From contig NC_030385.2 in assembly GCF_001625215.2 (NCBI RefSeq), forward strand, positions 39,891,598 to 39,955,597: 64,000 bases of DNA, read 5' to 3'. The first letter of the stretch is position 1; each line of letters begins with the position of its first letter. The DNA comes from Daucus carota subsp. sativus. Taxonomy: Eukaryota > Streptophyta > Magnoliopsida > Apiales > Apiaceae. Under the pieces are notes generated by a model. The model searched no databases. It worked only from the letters and a program-made list of their open reading frames with translations, and was not told the origin of the DNA. The position numbers and the translations under genes are program-made. This document shows positions 10,559-23,284 of the stretch, piece by piece.

Positions 10559-11481
10559 TGATAATAAATTAAAAAACAGTAATATATTTTTTTAGGAAAA
10601 CATCTAACTGTGTAAATTTGATAATCTCTGTTCCAACCGTTTCTATACGGCTTCTTTTTGAACAGTGCCAATTTTTAAGATTTTAAAACTTACCAAAAAT
10701 AGTAAATGAGTCCAGCCGCTTCTAGCACTTTCGTCCTACTTTAGTATTTTTATGATATTATCTCGTTTTTATATGTTAACAATCAGTGATCCCACATTTC
10801 ACCTATTTTTCTTTATTTTTTTCATCACTTTATACATATTTTCTTAACATCAATGTCCAAGTTATATGTAAACAAACGGCTCGAACAAAGTGTGTAAATA
10901 TAATTATCAAATAAAAATATTTATTTTTTTTGAACAGAGTGTGTAAATATTTATTATTATACAAAATTATAAATTTCAATTTTAAATTAATAAACAACAA
11001 ACAAACTCTTTCATAGACGAGGCCTGACATTTTCAGTACTAATCGATTTTATTTTAAATATAAAGATAATGATATGTTGCAGTTTAAAAATATCTAAAAC
11101 ATAAGCATATTTATTAAGCAGTGACATATAAATAATAATTTATCTTTGAATTTATTTATTTTTTGAAATATACATAAATGTGCAGACTCATTCCTTTGAT
11201 AAAAATATAAAAAAATTATTAATTATAAATATTAGAAATTATTAGATAAACTTGAAATTTCGTTTTGGAATACATTCTTGTTTTTCTAAGAAACAACGGG
11301 ATAAAAAAACCTTTAATATAACTTTCTCATGGATAAATAAATAACATAAGCAGTCTTAAAGGTACAGTTGGATTTTCTGGCGAAATTAAACGAATATCTG
11401 GCTGGATTAATCTCTCCTTGATTTGCAATCTCCTGTAGAAATACAGATCGATACATACACATTTCCGGAGGAGAAGAAAAG
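10559..11481. other. AT-rich spacer and enolase promoter region
   Basis: No coding signal. It separates the MULE from the enolase-like gene, so its last few hundred bases should hold that gene's promoter and 5' UTR. No clear TATA box could be assigned. Confidence 0.4.
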
Positions 11482-14400
11482 ATGTTGGTGCAAGAATACC
11501 TGGACAAACACTTGCTCTCCCGCAAAATCGAAGACGCCGTTAATGCTGCCGTTAGGGCTAAATCCTCCGATCCCGTTCTCTTCATCGTCAGTATTTTATT
11601 CCTTTTGTTTTTCAATTTTTTTATTTGATTATTATTATAATAATTATTGATTATTGATACTGCTGTGCGTATACCTAAATTGTTATTGTGAATGTGAATG
11701 AATTGCAGTCTAATCATATGAGGAAATCAGTTCCTTCAGTGATTACCAAAGTGATTGCCAGACAGATTCTGGATAGTAGGGGGATTCCTACTGTGGAGGT
11801 TGATTTGCATACTAATAAAGGCGTTTTTCGCGCTTCCACTCCCAGTGGTGTTTCCTCCGGAATGTATGTTTGTTACGTGTTTTTTAATTATCTGTTGGAG
11901 CTGATTTGTGGTGAATTTTATGATCCGTGTTCTGTTTGCCCAATGTATGAGTAACAATTATTTTTTGATTGTTGTTGCATTGCGTTGAGTGTTGATTAAT
12001 GATTACTATCCATAGGAGCTTACTTCGTTCTTCCCTTGTCAAGAACTATTGCATTACACAAATGTTCAATTAGAACCGCGTAAACTAAAATTAATGCCCC
12101 TGGCTACTTCGATATTATTTTAAATTTTTATTGGGGGCCATTCATAAAATACACGTATATACCATAAATTATCAAAATATTTTTTTCCTTAATATTTGTT
12201 TCTCTGGGGGCACGTGTCCCCATAGTCCCCTACATACATTCGACCCCGTGTATGTGGAACATATAACATACATATAAAGATGTAAAGACTATACTTATAC
12301 TCCCTCGTCTTGATTGCAAATCACTTTTGAAAAATTTCGCATATTATTTTACTTATTATAATTTATAATATATATTATAAGTTTAATAATATAATATACA
12401 TTATAATATATTGCAGTTTATATATTGTTTAATATTCACAAAATATGTTTCAATTTAATAAATAAATCCAAGATATGTCATATTGGATACATAATATTAT
12501 ATATTATAACACATTATAAGTTTATCACTTAAAAATTTGGTACGACTTAGCTGAACAATAAATAAGTCAGTGATAAGCATTCAATTTAAGGTCATGAGAT
12601 GTATGTAACTATTTTTTTGAAATAGTTATTAATGTGTTTTGAATGTTAGTGATCTACACATTAGGGAATGTTAGTGCATATGAAGATTAATGGTTGAATA
12701 TTAATAAATTCAAAATTTCAGGTTTTGATTTCGGGTTTCGGATTCGGGGTATATACATATCCAAATTCGGGTATACCCGTATCCGATCTGAATTTCATCG
12801 GATCGGGTTTTCGTTTTCGGGTACTTTTCGTTTTGGGTTCGGGTCGAGTTTGGGTATGGATAAAAAATTCGAATTCGGATTTGGATTCTAGCATATTCGA
12901 TCTGGTCCGGCTAGATTGTCATCCCTAGTTTTCATCTTTACTCACATTAATTACCTTAATTTAATGAGTAAATAAATAATTTCAATCCAAGATTTGACTA
13001 ATAAGCAATTAATATATGAAAAAAAGTTTACACTTGTTCTTGGGAATAAGGCACTTGTGGGAACTAATTATTAAATTTGTATTGGAAGTAGATATTGACA
13101 AGTATTGTGGGCAAAAAACTTCAAAAATGACTTGTATTATGGGACAGAGGGAGTATAAAGAAATAAAAAGATCACAGTGAATTCTAGCATAAATTTTATA
13201 TTAATTTTAATCTAAATAACTTAGTACTTTAATGCTCAAAAACATAATGCAATGTGAAATTAACAAAAAAAATAGGTTTAACATAACATAATTACATTTA
13301 AATGTAAGAGTAAAGTTCTATGGAGACCTGCTTTTTATCGGAGAACTCAGAGACCATGCATGTTCTGCAAGCAAAACCTTACAAATTATTTATGAAGCTT
13401 GTTATATGAATAGTGTTATTTCCTTGAAAATCCGGAAAAAAAATGCACGTTTTGCATGTTGGACATGTTTCGCAATGGGGTGCTTGCAAAACATATATGA
13501 TTTTTCAAGATTAATAATTAAATAATAATTCTCATAGAATATGATTTGCAAATATATAAGTTTTGCAATGTTTTAATTGCCGGACGTGCACGGTCTCTGA
13601 TGAAAAGCGGTCTCCTTACAACTTTACTCTTAAATGTAATTATTACTTAAACATATACGGATGCTATGCTGTATTTGATTCCAGATCCTGTAACATATGA
13701 TTTTTAAAATTTGAATGAATTTTAATGTTAGAATTCAATATGTTTAACTTAGTTGTTAAACTTTGTCATTCTAATCTTAACTATCAATATTTTTTATTTT
13801 TGTTTTTGTAAAAAATGGTGGGTGATGATGATGTTCTTCCATGTTCTGTTTATAAGGGTCTTTCCCTTATAGTGCTACCCGGAAATTTAAAATGTACACT
13901 TTGATCAAATCTTTGATATTTTGTATCCACTTACAATGAAAACAAGGTCTTGATATTATCAGGGTTCTTATTTTTTAACTGCATAATGTGTTTGTTGAAC
14001 ATAGGTATGAAGCCATTGAAATACGTGATGGAGATGAGGCAACCTATCTTGGTAATGGGGTGACTAAAGCAGTAAAAAATATCAATGAGAAGATATCTGA
14101 GGCTTTGATCGGCATGGATCCAACCCTTCAGTCCCAAATCGATCAAGCCATGATAGACTTAGACAAGACAGAAAAGAAGGTTGATTTTTATCCTTTTAAT
14201 ATATGATTTACTAGACATGGAAGCTTATATAACACATATAAAATGCAAGTACTTATATGAGAAAAACTGCATTGCCTCGATCTGATAAACTCTGTTGTAT
14301 CCTAATAATTTTGGTTATAGGATTTCGAGTGATGGAATTCTTTTTTAGTATTTGCTACCGCTGAGTATTGTGTTTAAACTTTGAACAAAAATAGTCTAGT

Positions 14401-17400
14401 TATGCGAGGTCTAAGTTTAGTGTCTACACTATATGATATGATGAGGATTGAGGCATATGTGGAAAAGCATTATAAGAAAGTACACTTGTGATATATGAAT
14501 TTCCTATCCATCTGAATGAAGTCTTCACTGAGTAGAATATTTGGCTAATTTTTTTTTTTTTTTTATGAATGTACACATTAAATCTTAATTTGAATTTTCC
14601 CTGTACACATTAAATCTGAAATTCACGAACTCAGTGTTTTGTAAATGGAGCAACTGGACTAAGTACCTGGGAGGAGTTATTGAGTTGCAATGTCTTCATC
14701 TGGACATACATCATTAAAGGGTCATTGGATGCGATGTGCATACAAAGCTTCACTATTGAATTCAATTTCAAACGAAAATATACAATTCTTCATGATGCAT
14801 GCAATATCACTGTGCTACATTTCCAGCATATTTAATTGCCTTGGGCTTAATTTATTCAATCTTGGAACACGGAAGTTGGTGTGTACAAAATAGGTTATAC
14901 TATGGTCTAATACTTAAATATTCTCGTAAGGTTTTACATGTTTATTAATAATCATAACAATAATAATAAGTGTTATTATTATTATTATTATTATTACAAT
15001 TATTATAATAATTATTTAATGTTATTATAATGGTAATTAGTATTAGTTATTATTAATGCTCATACTCGAGTAAATTGTGTGGATATTTTTTAGGGGTGGG
15101 GGCTAAGTGACAGACAGCTTCTCGTGATATCTTGTCAAGTAAATGCAAATCATGATTTTCTATTATGTTCGTTTGTCGCCATTAGAATGGTCACATATAT
15201 GCATACCCTGCCTTGGCTAATCTGCAAATACAAGTTTTGATAATCATTGTGCATAATGCCTTTCTGTTATACATTAATAGAATTTGGTTAGACATTTTCC
15301 ATATACATAATTGTAGAGCAAAATAAATCTTGTACAGGGTGAACTTGGAGCAAATGCTATTTTGGCTGTGTCAATTGCTGCTTGCAAAGCTGGAGCGGCA
15401 GAAAAAGAGGCATGCAATATATATCTCGTGACATTATAAGTAGTATTTTATGTTGTTCATTGTTGCACCTTTGGTCTTTTCTCATTTATTGGTACTGTAC
15501 TGTCAGGTCCCTCTTTACAGACACATCGCTGATCTTTCTGGTAGAACCAACTTAATTCTTCCAATACCTGCCTTTACCCTCATAAGTGGGGGAAAACATG
15601 CTGGAAATGATCTGGCTATTCAGGTATGTTTTCGACTTGGAAACTTATGTATATGTTTGTCAGTGTTAGTCTGTGTACTCTCCCTCTCCCTCTCTCCCCC
15701 TCCCTCTCTCCCGCCCTCCCTCCCTCCCCCCCCCTCCCTCCCTCCCCCCCCCCCCCTCTCTCTCTCTCTCTGGGATTGCTTTTACGTGAATACTTGAATA
15801 GTTCTGGATTTGACAACTTTATTGTGGTTTCTCTTTCTTAGCTTAACTAATCCTAATTTTCTTTTTTATTATTCCAAATAATGAATTGTCTTTACGTGAA
15901 TACTTGAATAGTTCTGGATTTGACAACTTTATTGTGGTTTCTCTTTCTTAGCTTATACTAATCCTAATTTTCTTTTTTATTATTCCAAATAATGAATTGT
16001 CAATATGTCATTTGCTGGCCCTGCTTTCTTAGATCTGTCGATGTGTGGCACAGGCAACTCTTGTTGTAGTGATGTCTTATAGTATGTTTTTGGAAAAAAA
16101 ACTAGTGTTGTACTATGTGTTGTGTGTGACCTTTCTACACACACACATTGGTGAAGGGGTTACATTGATGAATTCATATCATAGATTCTTGCATAGGCCA
16201 AAACCTGAACACGTGTCAGAACAAAAATGCCAAAACCTTTTTCTGGTAGTATTGATATGGCAAAAAACCTCTATTTTATTCTCTTAAAAAGCTTTTGGTT
16301 AACATCTCGACCTATTCCATGTTCATACAATTTATTTTCCAGTAAGGTGACTTTCTTGTTTGTGAAATGAAATTAGGAAATTATGATTCTTCCTGTTGGT
16401 GCAAAAAGATTTGAGGAGGCAGTACAAATGGGCGCCGAGACTTATCATCATCTCAAGGTGATTCAAGTTAAGCTATAAAGCACACACATAATGATTTAGC
16501 ACAAGCCATAATCATGTTTATTTCCTGCTGAAACAAATCACAAGCATCGATTATTTGTCCTGTAGGTAGACTGATCTTTCTTTCTTGCTGCAAGTTCACT
16601 TAAATAACATTCTTCATTCTTATTTCCTTTATGTCCGCTGTATATATGGGGGGTTAGTGCACTAGGGAAGGCTTTTAATATGCGACTGTGAGATGCAATA
16701 TGAGCATCCTGATAAATTTATTTGGTGTGTCTAGTGTCTTAAACTGAGGCAACTCACATATCTTCTAGTAAGGCGGTATTTAGATTAGGAATTGATGTAG
16801 TTTTTCTAGCTAATGCTTGATATGGGTGAAAAAAGAAGTCTTCTTATCTTGAAGATGAAGTGCATTCAGTAGTAAAATACTTGAATTTCTATTTAGAAAA
16901 AAATTGTAAAAAAATAATAATTTCTGGTGTTAAAATGGACATGACATTTTTTAATACTTATAATATAGTATAACCGAATAAACTGAACACTGGTAAGTAA
17001 ATATCTGAACATAATTATTATACGATGTATATTAGATATATATTGAAAATAATAATATATGGTAAGAATGTACCCCATAACAACCAATTCTTTACATTTT
17101 TCAATTTGGGGTGTCCCTCACATTTCTAAAGTTTCCAAAAGTAGTACTCCCTCTGTTTTTTTTATATGTCACTTTTGACTTGGGCATGTAACTTTAGGTG
17201 GGTTGACCGGCTAGTAAAAATTATAATTTTTAACTGATTTTTTTTTTGTGAATTAAAATTTTGATTATATATTTTTATTCAGAAAAAGAAAATTTCAAAA
17301 ATAATACTTTTAACTACCCGGTCAAAGCACTTAAAAGTGTGTGCCAAAAAGTCAAACGTCATATATTAAAAAATAGAGGGAGTATTGTTTTAACAATACA

Positions 17401-20400
17401 AAAAGCATTTACACCTACTATTTCTCCACCTTTCACAAATTTCAGTCGCATCTCTTTACCCACTTTTTATTATCTCTTTACGTAATATTTGATTTTGTTT
17501 CTTAATCTCCGTGCCCAACCCATATATGTTTTAAAATAATAATAGATACATTGTAAACTTAAGTTTTAATTGAACAAGTAATATGGTGATTTAAATGTTA
17601 CGTGAATGATAATACAGTGTTGTTGTAATTGAATATGTGATTTTAATAGGCTTTCAATTAATTTTGTAAATATTCTAGGAAAGTAAATTATGATATATAT
17701 TGGTACATATAAAAATAAGAATAGGAACCAAAATATGGTACCACTGCGTATTGCCTACCACTGAAAGGGCCTTTCGGCTTTTAATAAAGAGTAATACTTT
17801 CATCACTTCCCTAAAATCGTACTTTCACGGAGATATTATATTGATGCAGCTGTGTGTGTGTTGGATTCTAGAAGTAGGCTTAAAGACAATCTCAAATACA
17901 ATCTCAAACACGAGCAATCAGTCATTTGTGCTAATCCTTGCAGTGGAATCTAGCCCAGTTGCATCTCCTACTATTTATTATCTCTGGGATATCTAATAAT
18001 TGCAGCGATGCTATTTTTCTTGAATACTAATTATTATCATTGTTTGGCAATTATGAAGGCTATTATTACAGATAAGTATGGTGCTCCTGGATGCAATGTT
18101 GGTGAAGACGGCGGCTTGGCCCCAAATATCTCCAGGCATGTGGTGTTTTTATGAGGTTCTTCCTTATATGGTAATATGTTATCTGACAATATCTGCATTT
18201 GCAGCTTTAGAGAAGGCTTAGATCTTGTTAAGGAGGCAATCAGCCGAACAGAGTATAAAGAAAAATTAAAGATTGCAATTGATGTCGCGGCCACTGAGTT
18301 CTGCATAGGTGATGTACAATTTCTTGATATCTTTCTCTAATACTAATATATCAATATTTTACTTGTAGCTATCTCTAGAAATCCAATTTCTGTCTTAATA
18401 TTGCCAATAAGTAACAAAACATGTCATCTGTAAATGTTGGGCATAAAATTGAGAGAGTAATTCTCTTTTATTTAGCTATCAGTTCTCAATGCATGTACGT
18501 GCAACAGGAGGTCATCATCTTGTTTGTCAGGCTCTGCACAGGCAACTCTTGTTTATAATATTAATTAGCTGTTCTTCTATTATAGGTACAAAGTATGATC
18601 TAGATAATAAAAATCCAAGTAGGTCGGGACAAAATTTTAAGTCTGGAGAAGATATGATTGAGATGTACAAAGAACTCTGCGCAGGTATATGGTATACAGA
18701 TCAAAATGTTGATGGTTTACCTATTATTGTTTTTTTATTAGAGCAATATAAGCAAGTGGCTGACACATCTATTTTTCCTTTTTGATTTTCACTTCCTATT
18801 CAAAATAATTGGTGTCTTAGACTACCCAATTGTATCAATAGAAGATCCATTTGACAAGGAGGACTGGGATCATGGAAGAAACTTCTGCAGTCTTGGACTT
18901 TGCCAGGTATGTCTATTTTCATTCTCCAGTTTTGGGTTTTGGTTATACAAGCGTAAATGGTATACAAATAGTTAACATGGCATATCTGGACTTTCACAAG
19001 GTGATAATTAAAGAACTTTATTTGTTTAGGAGGACCTACTTTGGAAAGCAGGATACAGTGCAGTATTGTTTTAACTCTAGTTTTGAGCTGAAAATTAGAA
19101 TAAACAACTTCCTTGGGTTCCGACTTGGAGGGTGACAGGGGTCTTATAAGCTTTTTGGTAATTATACTGGGACTCAATTACAAGGCAACACAGTACGCAT
19201 AACATGATTTTTTTACGAACAGGGTTAGAAAATTAGCAGTAGCCAGCTTTAGCGTGTACACTTAAATTTTCTGCAGCATTGACAAAACCATGTTGAGTTT
19301 TGAGATGGCAACAAAGATTGATGTAGCTGGACAAAGTTCTAATATCATATGAGTTTTTACCCTTTCACCTTTTGTTCTCATTATAAATATCATGATTTAC
19401 GAACACAATCTCCTGCAGTTTTGAGATTGTGAAATAAATGTGAACAGGAACTCGAACAGTTGCAACTTATCAAATTCAATAAAGAAAAATCAATTTGATT
19501 ACTCAGCTCCATTCATACCACTCACAATCAATAGATTTTAATTCGATTGGGAGATTTTGAAATTCAATGAACAATGGGGATTTGTTAGCTTTCAACAGTG
19601 GAGCTTTTGTATTAATAGTACTTTTGTAAGGTCTCTTGTTAAAAGCCCTGTAATGGAAAATGAAGTTGACATAGGCTGTTGGTGAAAGTAGATTCTGTAA
19701 TAGACTTGTTTACATTATTTGTGATTTCAGTTGCGCAGTTAATAAGAAATAATGAACTGTGATAATGCCACACATGTATATAGGCCGGTCCTTTTGAACT
19801 TATACCCTGTGTTCCATGAATTACTAAATGTTGTGGGAAAGGTTTAAGGATCAGTTGATAAAGGCTGTAATATACATCCCAGCTAGATGTTTATTAGTAA
19901 TTATACATAATATATATTTTAGGATTTAATGGGTCATAAATTTCCTTGCTCTTACAAGTGCAAAAATAAATATAGAAAAGAGTTTTCTTTGCAGGTCGTG
20001 GGAGATGATTTATTGATGTCAACTCCAAAACGCATTGAAAAAGCTATCGGGGAGGCTGCCTGTAATGCATTAGTGCTCAAGGTACCCACTGCATCATAAG
20101 AAAAAGTGTTTGCCTTTTTTGACTTGGGAGTCTATATACTATGGTAAAGTACAGGGGTTATTGTGCAAAACTCTTCAGTTTTATTGCATTTTTGTTGTGA
20201 ATGTGTTACACCGACAATATATATGAGATAGTAAATAGTTTGGGTTGCAGAATTTTCCCTGGAAATTTAGAAATGATCATGCATTAAAAATAACAAATTG
20301 CATATGGTGGTATCGAATTGTGGTAGTTTGGTCAAATTTTGACACGACTACTTTCAAATTTCAGATTAATCAAATCGGGACTGTTACTGAGGTTGTTGAA

Positions 20401-22619
20401 GTAGTGAAGATGGCTAAGGATGCTCACTGGGGTGTGGTAATATCTCAAAGAAGTGGGGAAACTGATGATTCTTTTATAGCAGATTTGTCTGTTGGCCTTG
20501 CAACAGGTCAGATTAAAGCAGGCGCGCCTTGCCGAGGAGAGCGGCTTGCCAAATATAATCAGGTTCTTCTAATTTTTCTTACTTTACAATTTACTTATTG
20601 ATGTCTCGTTCCTTTTGAAATGCAAACTCACTTGTACGCATGCCTATATAATATAACCTAATATAGGTAGCATGTTATAATGATAAAGCTTCCGCTCATA
20701 TACATGAATAATGCGGTGTAACAGCCTTCACTTAACAGTTGCTTGAACGGAGCAAATAGATAATGCATGAATAATATTTTCCTGTATTCAAAATAAATCA
20801 TATTAAAATTAACAACAACAAACATGTCCGATGAACAAAACAAATATTATAAAAGAATAACCAACAAACATACGTCACTAATAGTTAATTTATTGATATC
20901 ATCCATCAATATCATGTCAAGACTTTCTTCTCCCGTGTTTGGATTTGTCGACTCCCACATAGCGGTCTATAACTACCTTTGCTTGCAACAACTTTATTTT
21001 TTTAATACCGTATAAACAGCCTTCACTTATCACCAGAGAGAGGTAGGGTTGTGGTACTGAGAGAGATGAGGTTGTGTTTAGAAGATCCAAAACCCTACAA
21101 CCTATAAGGGTATTTATAGGTGTAGAGAGACTTGTGTGCTACTCTTTCGCATAATTAAATAATCTGAAACAAAATTAGATTACAACTTTCAAGCTGTTAT
21201 ATTCCATATATAATCTGAAACAAAATTAGATTCTGAAACTTGCTTCTAGTATATCCGAAACTAAAAAAGGTAGTTCTAATTTTTGATATTTTTCATCCGA
21301 AAATTCCAGAAAATTAGAAAAATAGACGGAGCGATGTGAGAGGCGCCACCTATACGCCCCTCGCTTCTCCTTTATATAGAAACAGAATCAGATTAAAACT
21401 TTCAAGCTACTATATTCCATAAATAATCTGAAACAAAATCAGATTCTGAAACTTGCTTCTAATATATCCGAAACTAAAAAAGGTAGTTTTAATTTTTGAT
21501 ATTTTTCATCCAAAAATTCCAGAAAATTAGAAAAATAGAAGGAGCGATGTGAGAGGCGCAACCTACACGCCCCTCGTTTCTCCTTTATATAAGTATATTG
21601 ATCATCCGAAAATTCCAGAAAATTAGAAAAATAGAACGGAGATATGTGGGAGGCGCCACCTACACGCCACTCGCTTCTCCTTTATATAGAAACAAAATCA
21701 GATTAAAACTTTCAAACTACCGTATTCCATAAATAATCTGAAACAAAATCGGATTCTGAAACTTGCTTCTAATATATCCGAAACTAAAAAAGGTAGTTCT
21801 AATTTTTGATTTTTCTATCAAAAAATTCCAGAAAATTAGAAAAATAGAACGGAGCGATGTGAGAGGCGCCACCTACACGCCCCTCGCTTCTCCTTTATAT
21901 AAGTATATTGATTGGAGGTAGCCGATGCCTAATCTACCTTTGTGTAATGTATTGAGCAAAGAAAGTTGGGCAAAAGTGAGACAACTTGTTCACAGTAATC
22001 ATACTAATGATTTTTGGAATTTTCCGACATGTAGTGCTTATAGTGAGATTTGGATGTTTTTATTTACCATGATAGGTGCAAATCACTTTCTTTCATTGAG
22101 TTATACCATTCTTCATGTTAAACGGTGAATGAGTTAAATTGATTTCTTGTGACAATGACTAAATGGTTTATCTACTCTAAATAATAGAAGAGCTGCCATT
22201 TGGCCAACTTGAAAATAGGCCAAAGCTATATGTTTGTTCTGTTTCTCTACCTGCATGTTCATGTCGTTTGCTACTAGAATCATTTTCCTTCCTGTTTCTG
22301 GAAAGAGATAGATACTTGTTGTATGAGCTACTGGTAATATATGTATAGTCGTATAGAGCCATTCTATTATTTAGTATTAACTGACATAATATATGCAGGG
22401 AAATACATTTGTAAATCCTACATACCTCTATCCAATTTGTTTACATTGTTGCAATGGAAACAAGGACCTGCTTCAGTTTTCACAATTTTTAAAATAATCT
22501 GATGGTATGTTATATAATACTATATAAAGATTATAAGGTCCTTTGTGCAGTTGCTCAGGATTGAAGAAGAGCTTGGTGATCAGGCAATATATGTTGGCGA
22601 GGACTGGAGGCAATCCTGA
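11482..22619 (+). CDS. ENO3: Enolase 3-like (cytosolic enolase ENO3/ENOC type)
   Basis: Thirteen exons: 11482-11586, 11709-11863, 14005-14179, 15338-15409, 15507-15623, 16377-16457, 18059-18135, 18205-18308, 18586-18684, 18821-18906, 19995-20081, 20365-20562, 22551-22619; 474 residues. The ENO3 N-terminal extension ([18 protein letters not shown]) precedes the enolase fold. Metal ligands are kept (IDVAAT, SIEDPF, VVGDD), as are the lysines in LVLKINQ (K386) and GQIKAGAP (K437). Two catalytic positions differ from classical enolase: NVGDEGG reads NVGEDGG (also so in Arabidopsis ENO3), and the His of SHRSGE is Gln (Q414). The normal reaction is 2-phosphoglycerate to phosphoenolpyruvate; this copy may have little or no activity. 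Introns after 15409 and 18135 start with GC. Several introns hold transposons. Confidence 0.92.
12300..13153. mobile_element. Stowaway-like element with internal insertion, enolase intron 2
   Basis: Left end CTCCCTCGTC after TA at 12298-12299; right end GACAGAGGGAG before TA at 13154-13155. Stowaway MITEs are usually 100-300 bp, but this unit is 854 bp and encloses a separate TCGGGT-rich segment (about 12662-12927). I therefore infer a nested insertion. Confidence 0.55.
12662..12927. mobile_element. Degraded hAT-like TCGGGT-rich element
   Basis: It starts near TAGGGAATG and ends GTCATCCCTA, resembling the TAGGGATGACAA ends of a common plant hAT MITE. The core is rich in TTCGGGTAT/CCCGTATCC. 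No matching target duplication is visible, so the edges are approximate. Confidence 0.45.
13307..13630. mobile_element. MITE with AGAGTAAAG termini, enolase intron 2
   Basis: Perfect 9-bp ends AGAGTAAAG/CTTTACTCT are flanked by TA on both sides. The inverted similarity continues inward through GGAGACC/GGTCTCC and CAGAGACC/GGTCTCTG. It is 324 bp and non-coding. Its TIR resembles the element at 46156-46573. Confidence 0.65.
14947..15060. repeat. TAA/TTA trinucleotide-rich tract
   Basis: An AATAATAAT and TTATTATTA microsatellite in enolase intron 3. It is low complexity and has no coding content. Confidence 0.6.
15678..15772. repeat. CT/CCCT-rich microsatellite in enolase intron 5
   Basis: A compound pyrimidine tract of CCCTCTCT, CCCTCC, a run of C and then (CT)n. 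It yields spurious proline/serine and arginine/glycine frames on the two strands. Confidence 0.85.
15781..16001. repeat. 110-bp tandem duplication in enolase intron 5
   Basis: The segment beginning TTTACGTGAATACTTGAATA occurs at 15781-15890 and again at 15891-16001. The copies are identical except for one extra base (GCTTAAC versus GCTTATAC), so the duplication is recent. Confidence 0.9.
17147..17382. mobile_element. Stowaway MITE, enolase intron 6
   Basis: Starts CTCCCTCTG after TA (17145-17146) and ends AGAGGGAG before TA (17383-17384). It is 236 bp with an inner GTCACTTTTGAC / GTCAAACGTCATATA pair. This is a Tc1/mariner-type non-autonomous element. Confidence 0.75.
21170..21912. repeat. 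Tandem 212-bp repeats in enolase intron 12
   Basis: The marker AGAGGCGCCACCTA-like block recurs at about 21341, 21553, 21651 and 21863, that is, at spacings of 212, 98 and 212. Full units run from a CTGAAACAAAATCAGATT block to CTTCTCCTTTATATA; the third copy is partial. No protein is encoded. The source element is unknown. Confidence 0.75.
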
Positions 22620-23030
22620 TCATTTGCTCAAGTTTTGCACCCTTTGCTTTCCCCCACTCCGCCAAAATCACAACCATCTTTAATGAGGCTTATCAATGTT
22701 GGTCTCCCGCCTTTGACTGATCAAGTACATTGATATGCCTTGGTAGTTGAATCTTCTTAGGTCAGTGTGTTGCAGTGAGATACAAGGAATATGAGATGGA
22801 GCTTCTGTATACAGACTTCAATCTTTTTTGTGAAGTATTCTGTAATGCTCAACTTGTAAAATCATTTTGGCATTGTCAATTTTATAAGCATAAATATAGT
22901 TTGATCAGGACACAGGAGTGCTAAAAGCTTTACTCATTTGTTTACGGTGACAACTGACAAGTATCAAAGTGGCGGACTGAATACTTTTTTTAGGTAGTTT
23001 TGCAGTTTAGAGAATGAAGTGAAAAAAATA
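22620..23030. other. Enolase 3' UTR and spacer
   Basis: Follows the TGA at 22617-22619. No other gene seen. The first 250 bases are probably 3' UTR because they are less AT-rich than the spacer beyond. Confidence 0.4.
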
Positions 23031-23282
23031 CTTCCTCCGTCCCTTTTTAGTTGTCACATTTCTATTTTTATCGGTCAAATTGGTTAATGTTTGACCACAT
23101 ATTATAAGTCACTTTTTCATTATTTTAAAAAAACTGAGGATTACATATTAAATTAGATTAAAACTTATTTCCTGTGATATATTTTTTAAATTTTATTAAT
23201 TTATAAAGTAATAATAAACTTCAGTCAAATTTTGGTCAATTTCACAAAACCAAATGTAATAACTGAAAATGGACGGAGGGAG
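23031..23282. mobile_element. Stowaway MITE between enolase and carrier genes
   Basis: Left end CTTCCTCCGTCCCTTTTTAG after TA (23029-23030); right end GGACGGAGGGAG before TA (23283-23284). It is 252 bp with inverted GGTCAAATTGG / AATTTTGGTCAA-type inner parts. This is a classic Stowaway structure. Confidence 0.85.
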
Positions 23283-23284
23283 TA

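Noticed and set aside
15450-15841. Proline/serine-rich and Arg/Gly-rich open frames
   Set aside because: They are translations of the CT/CCCT microsatellite in enolase intron 5.
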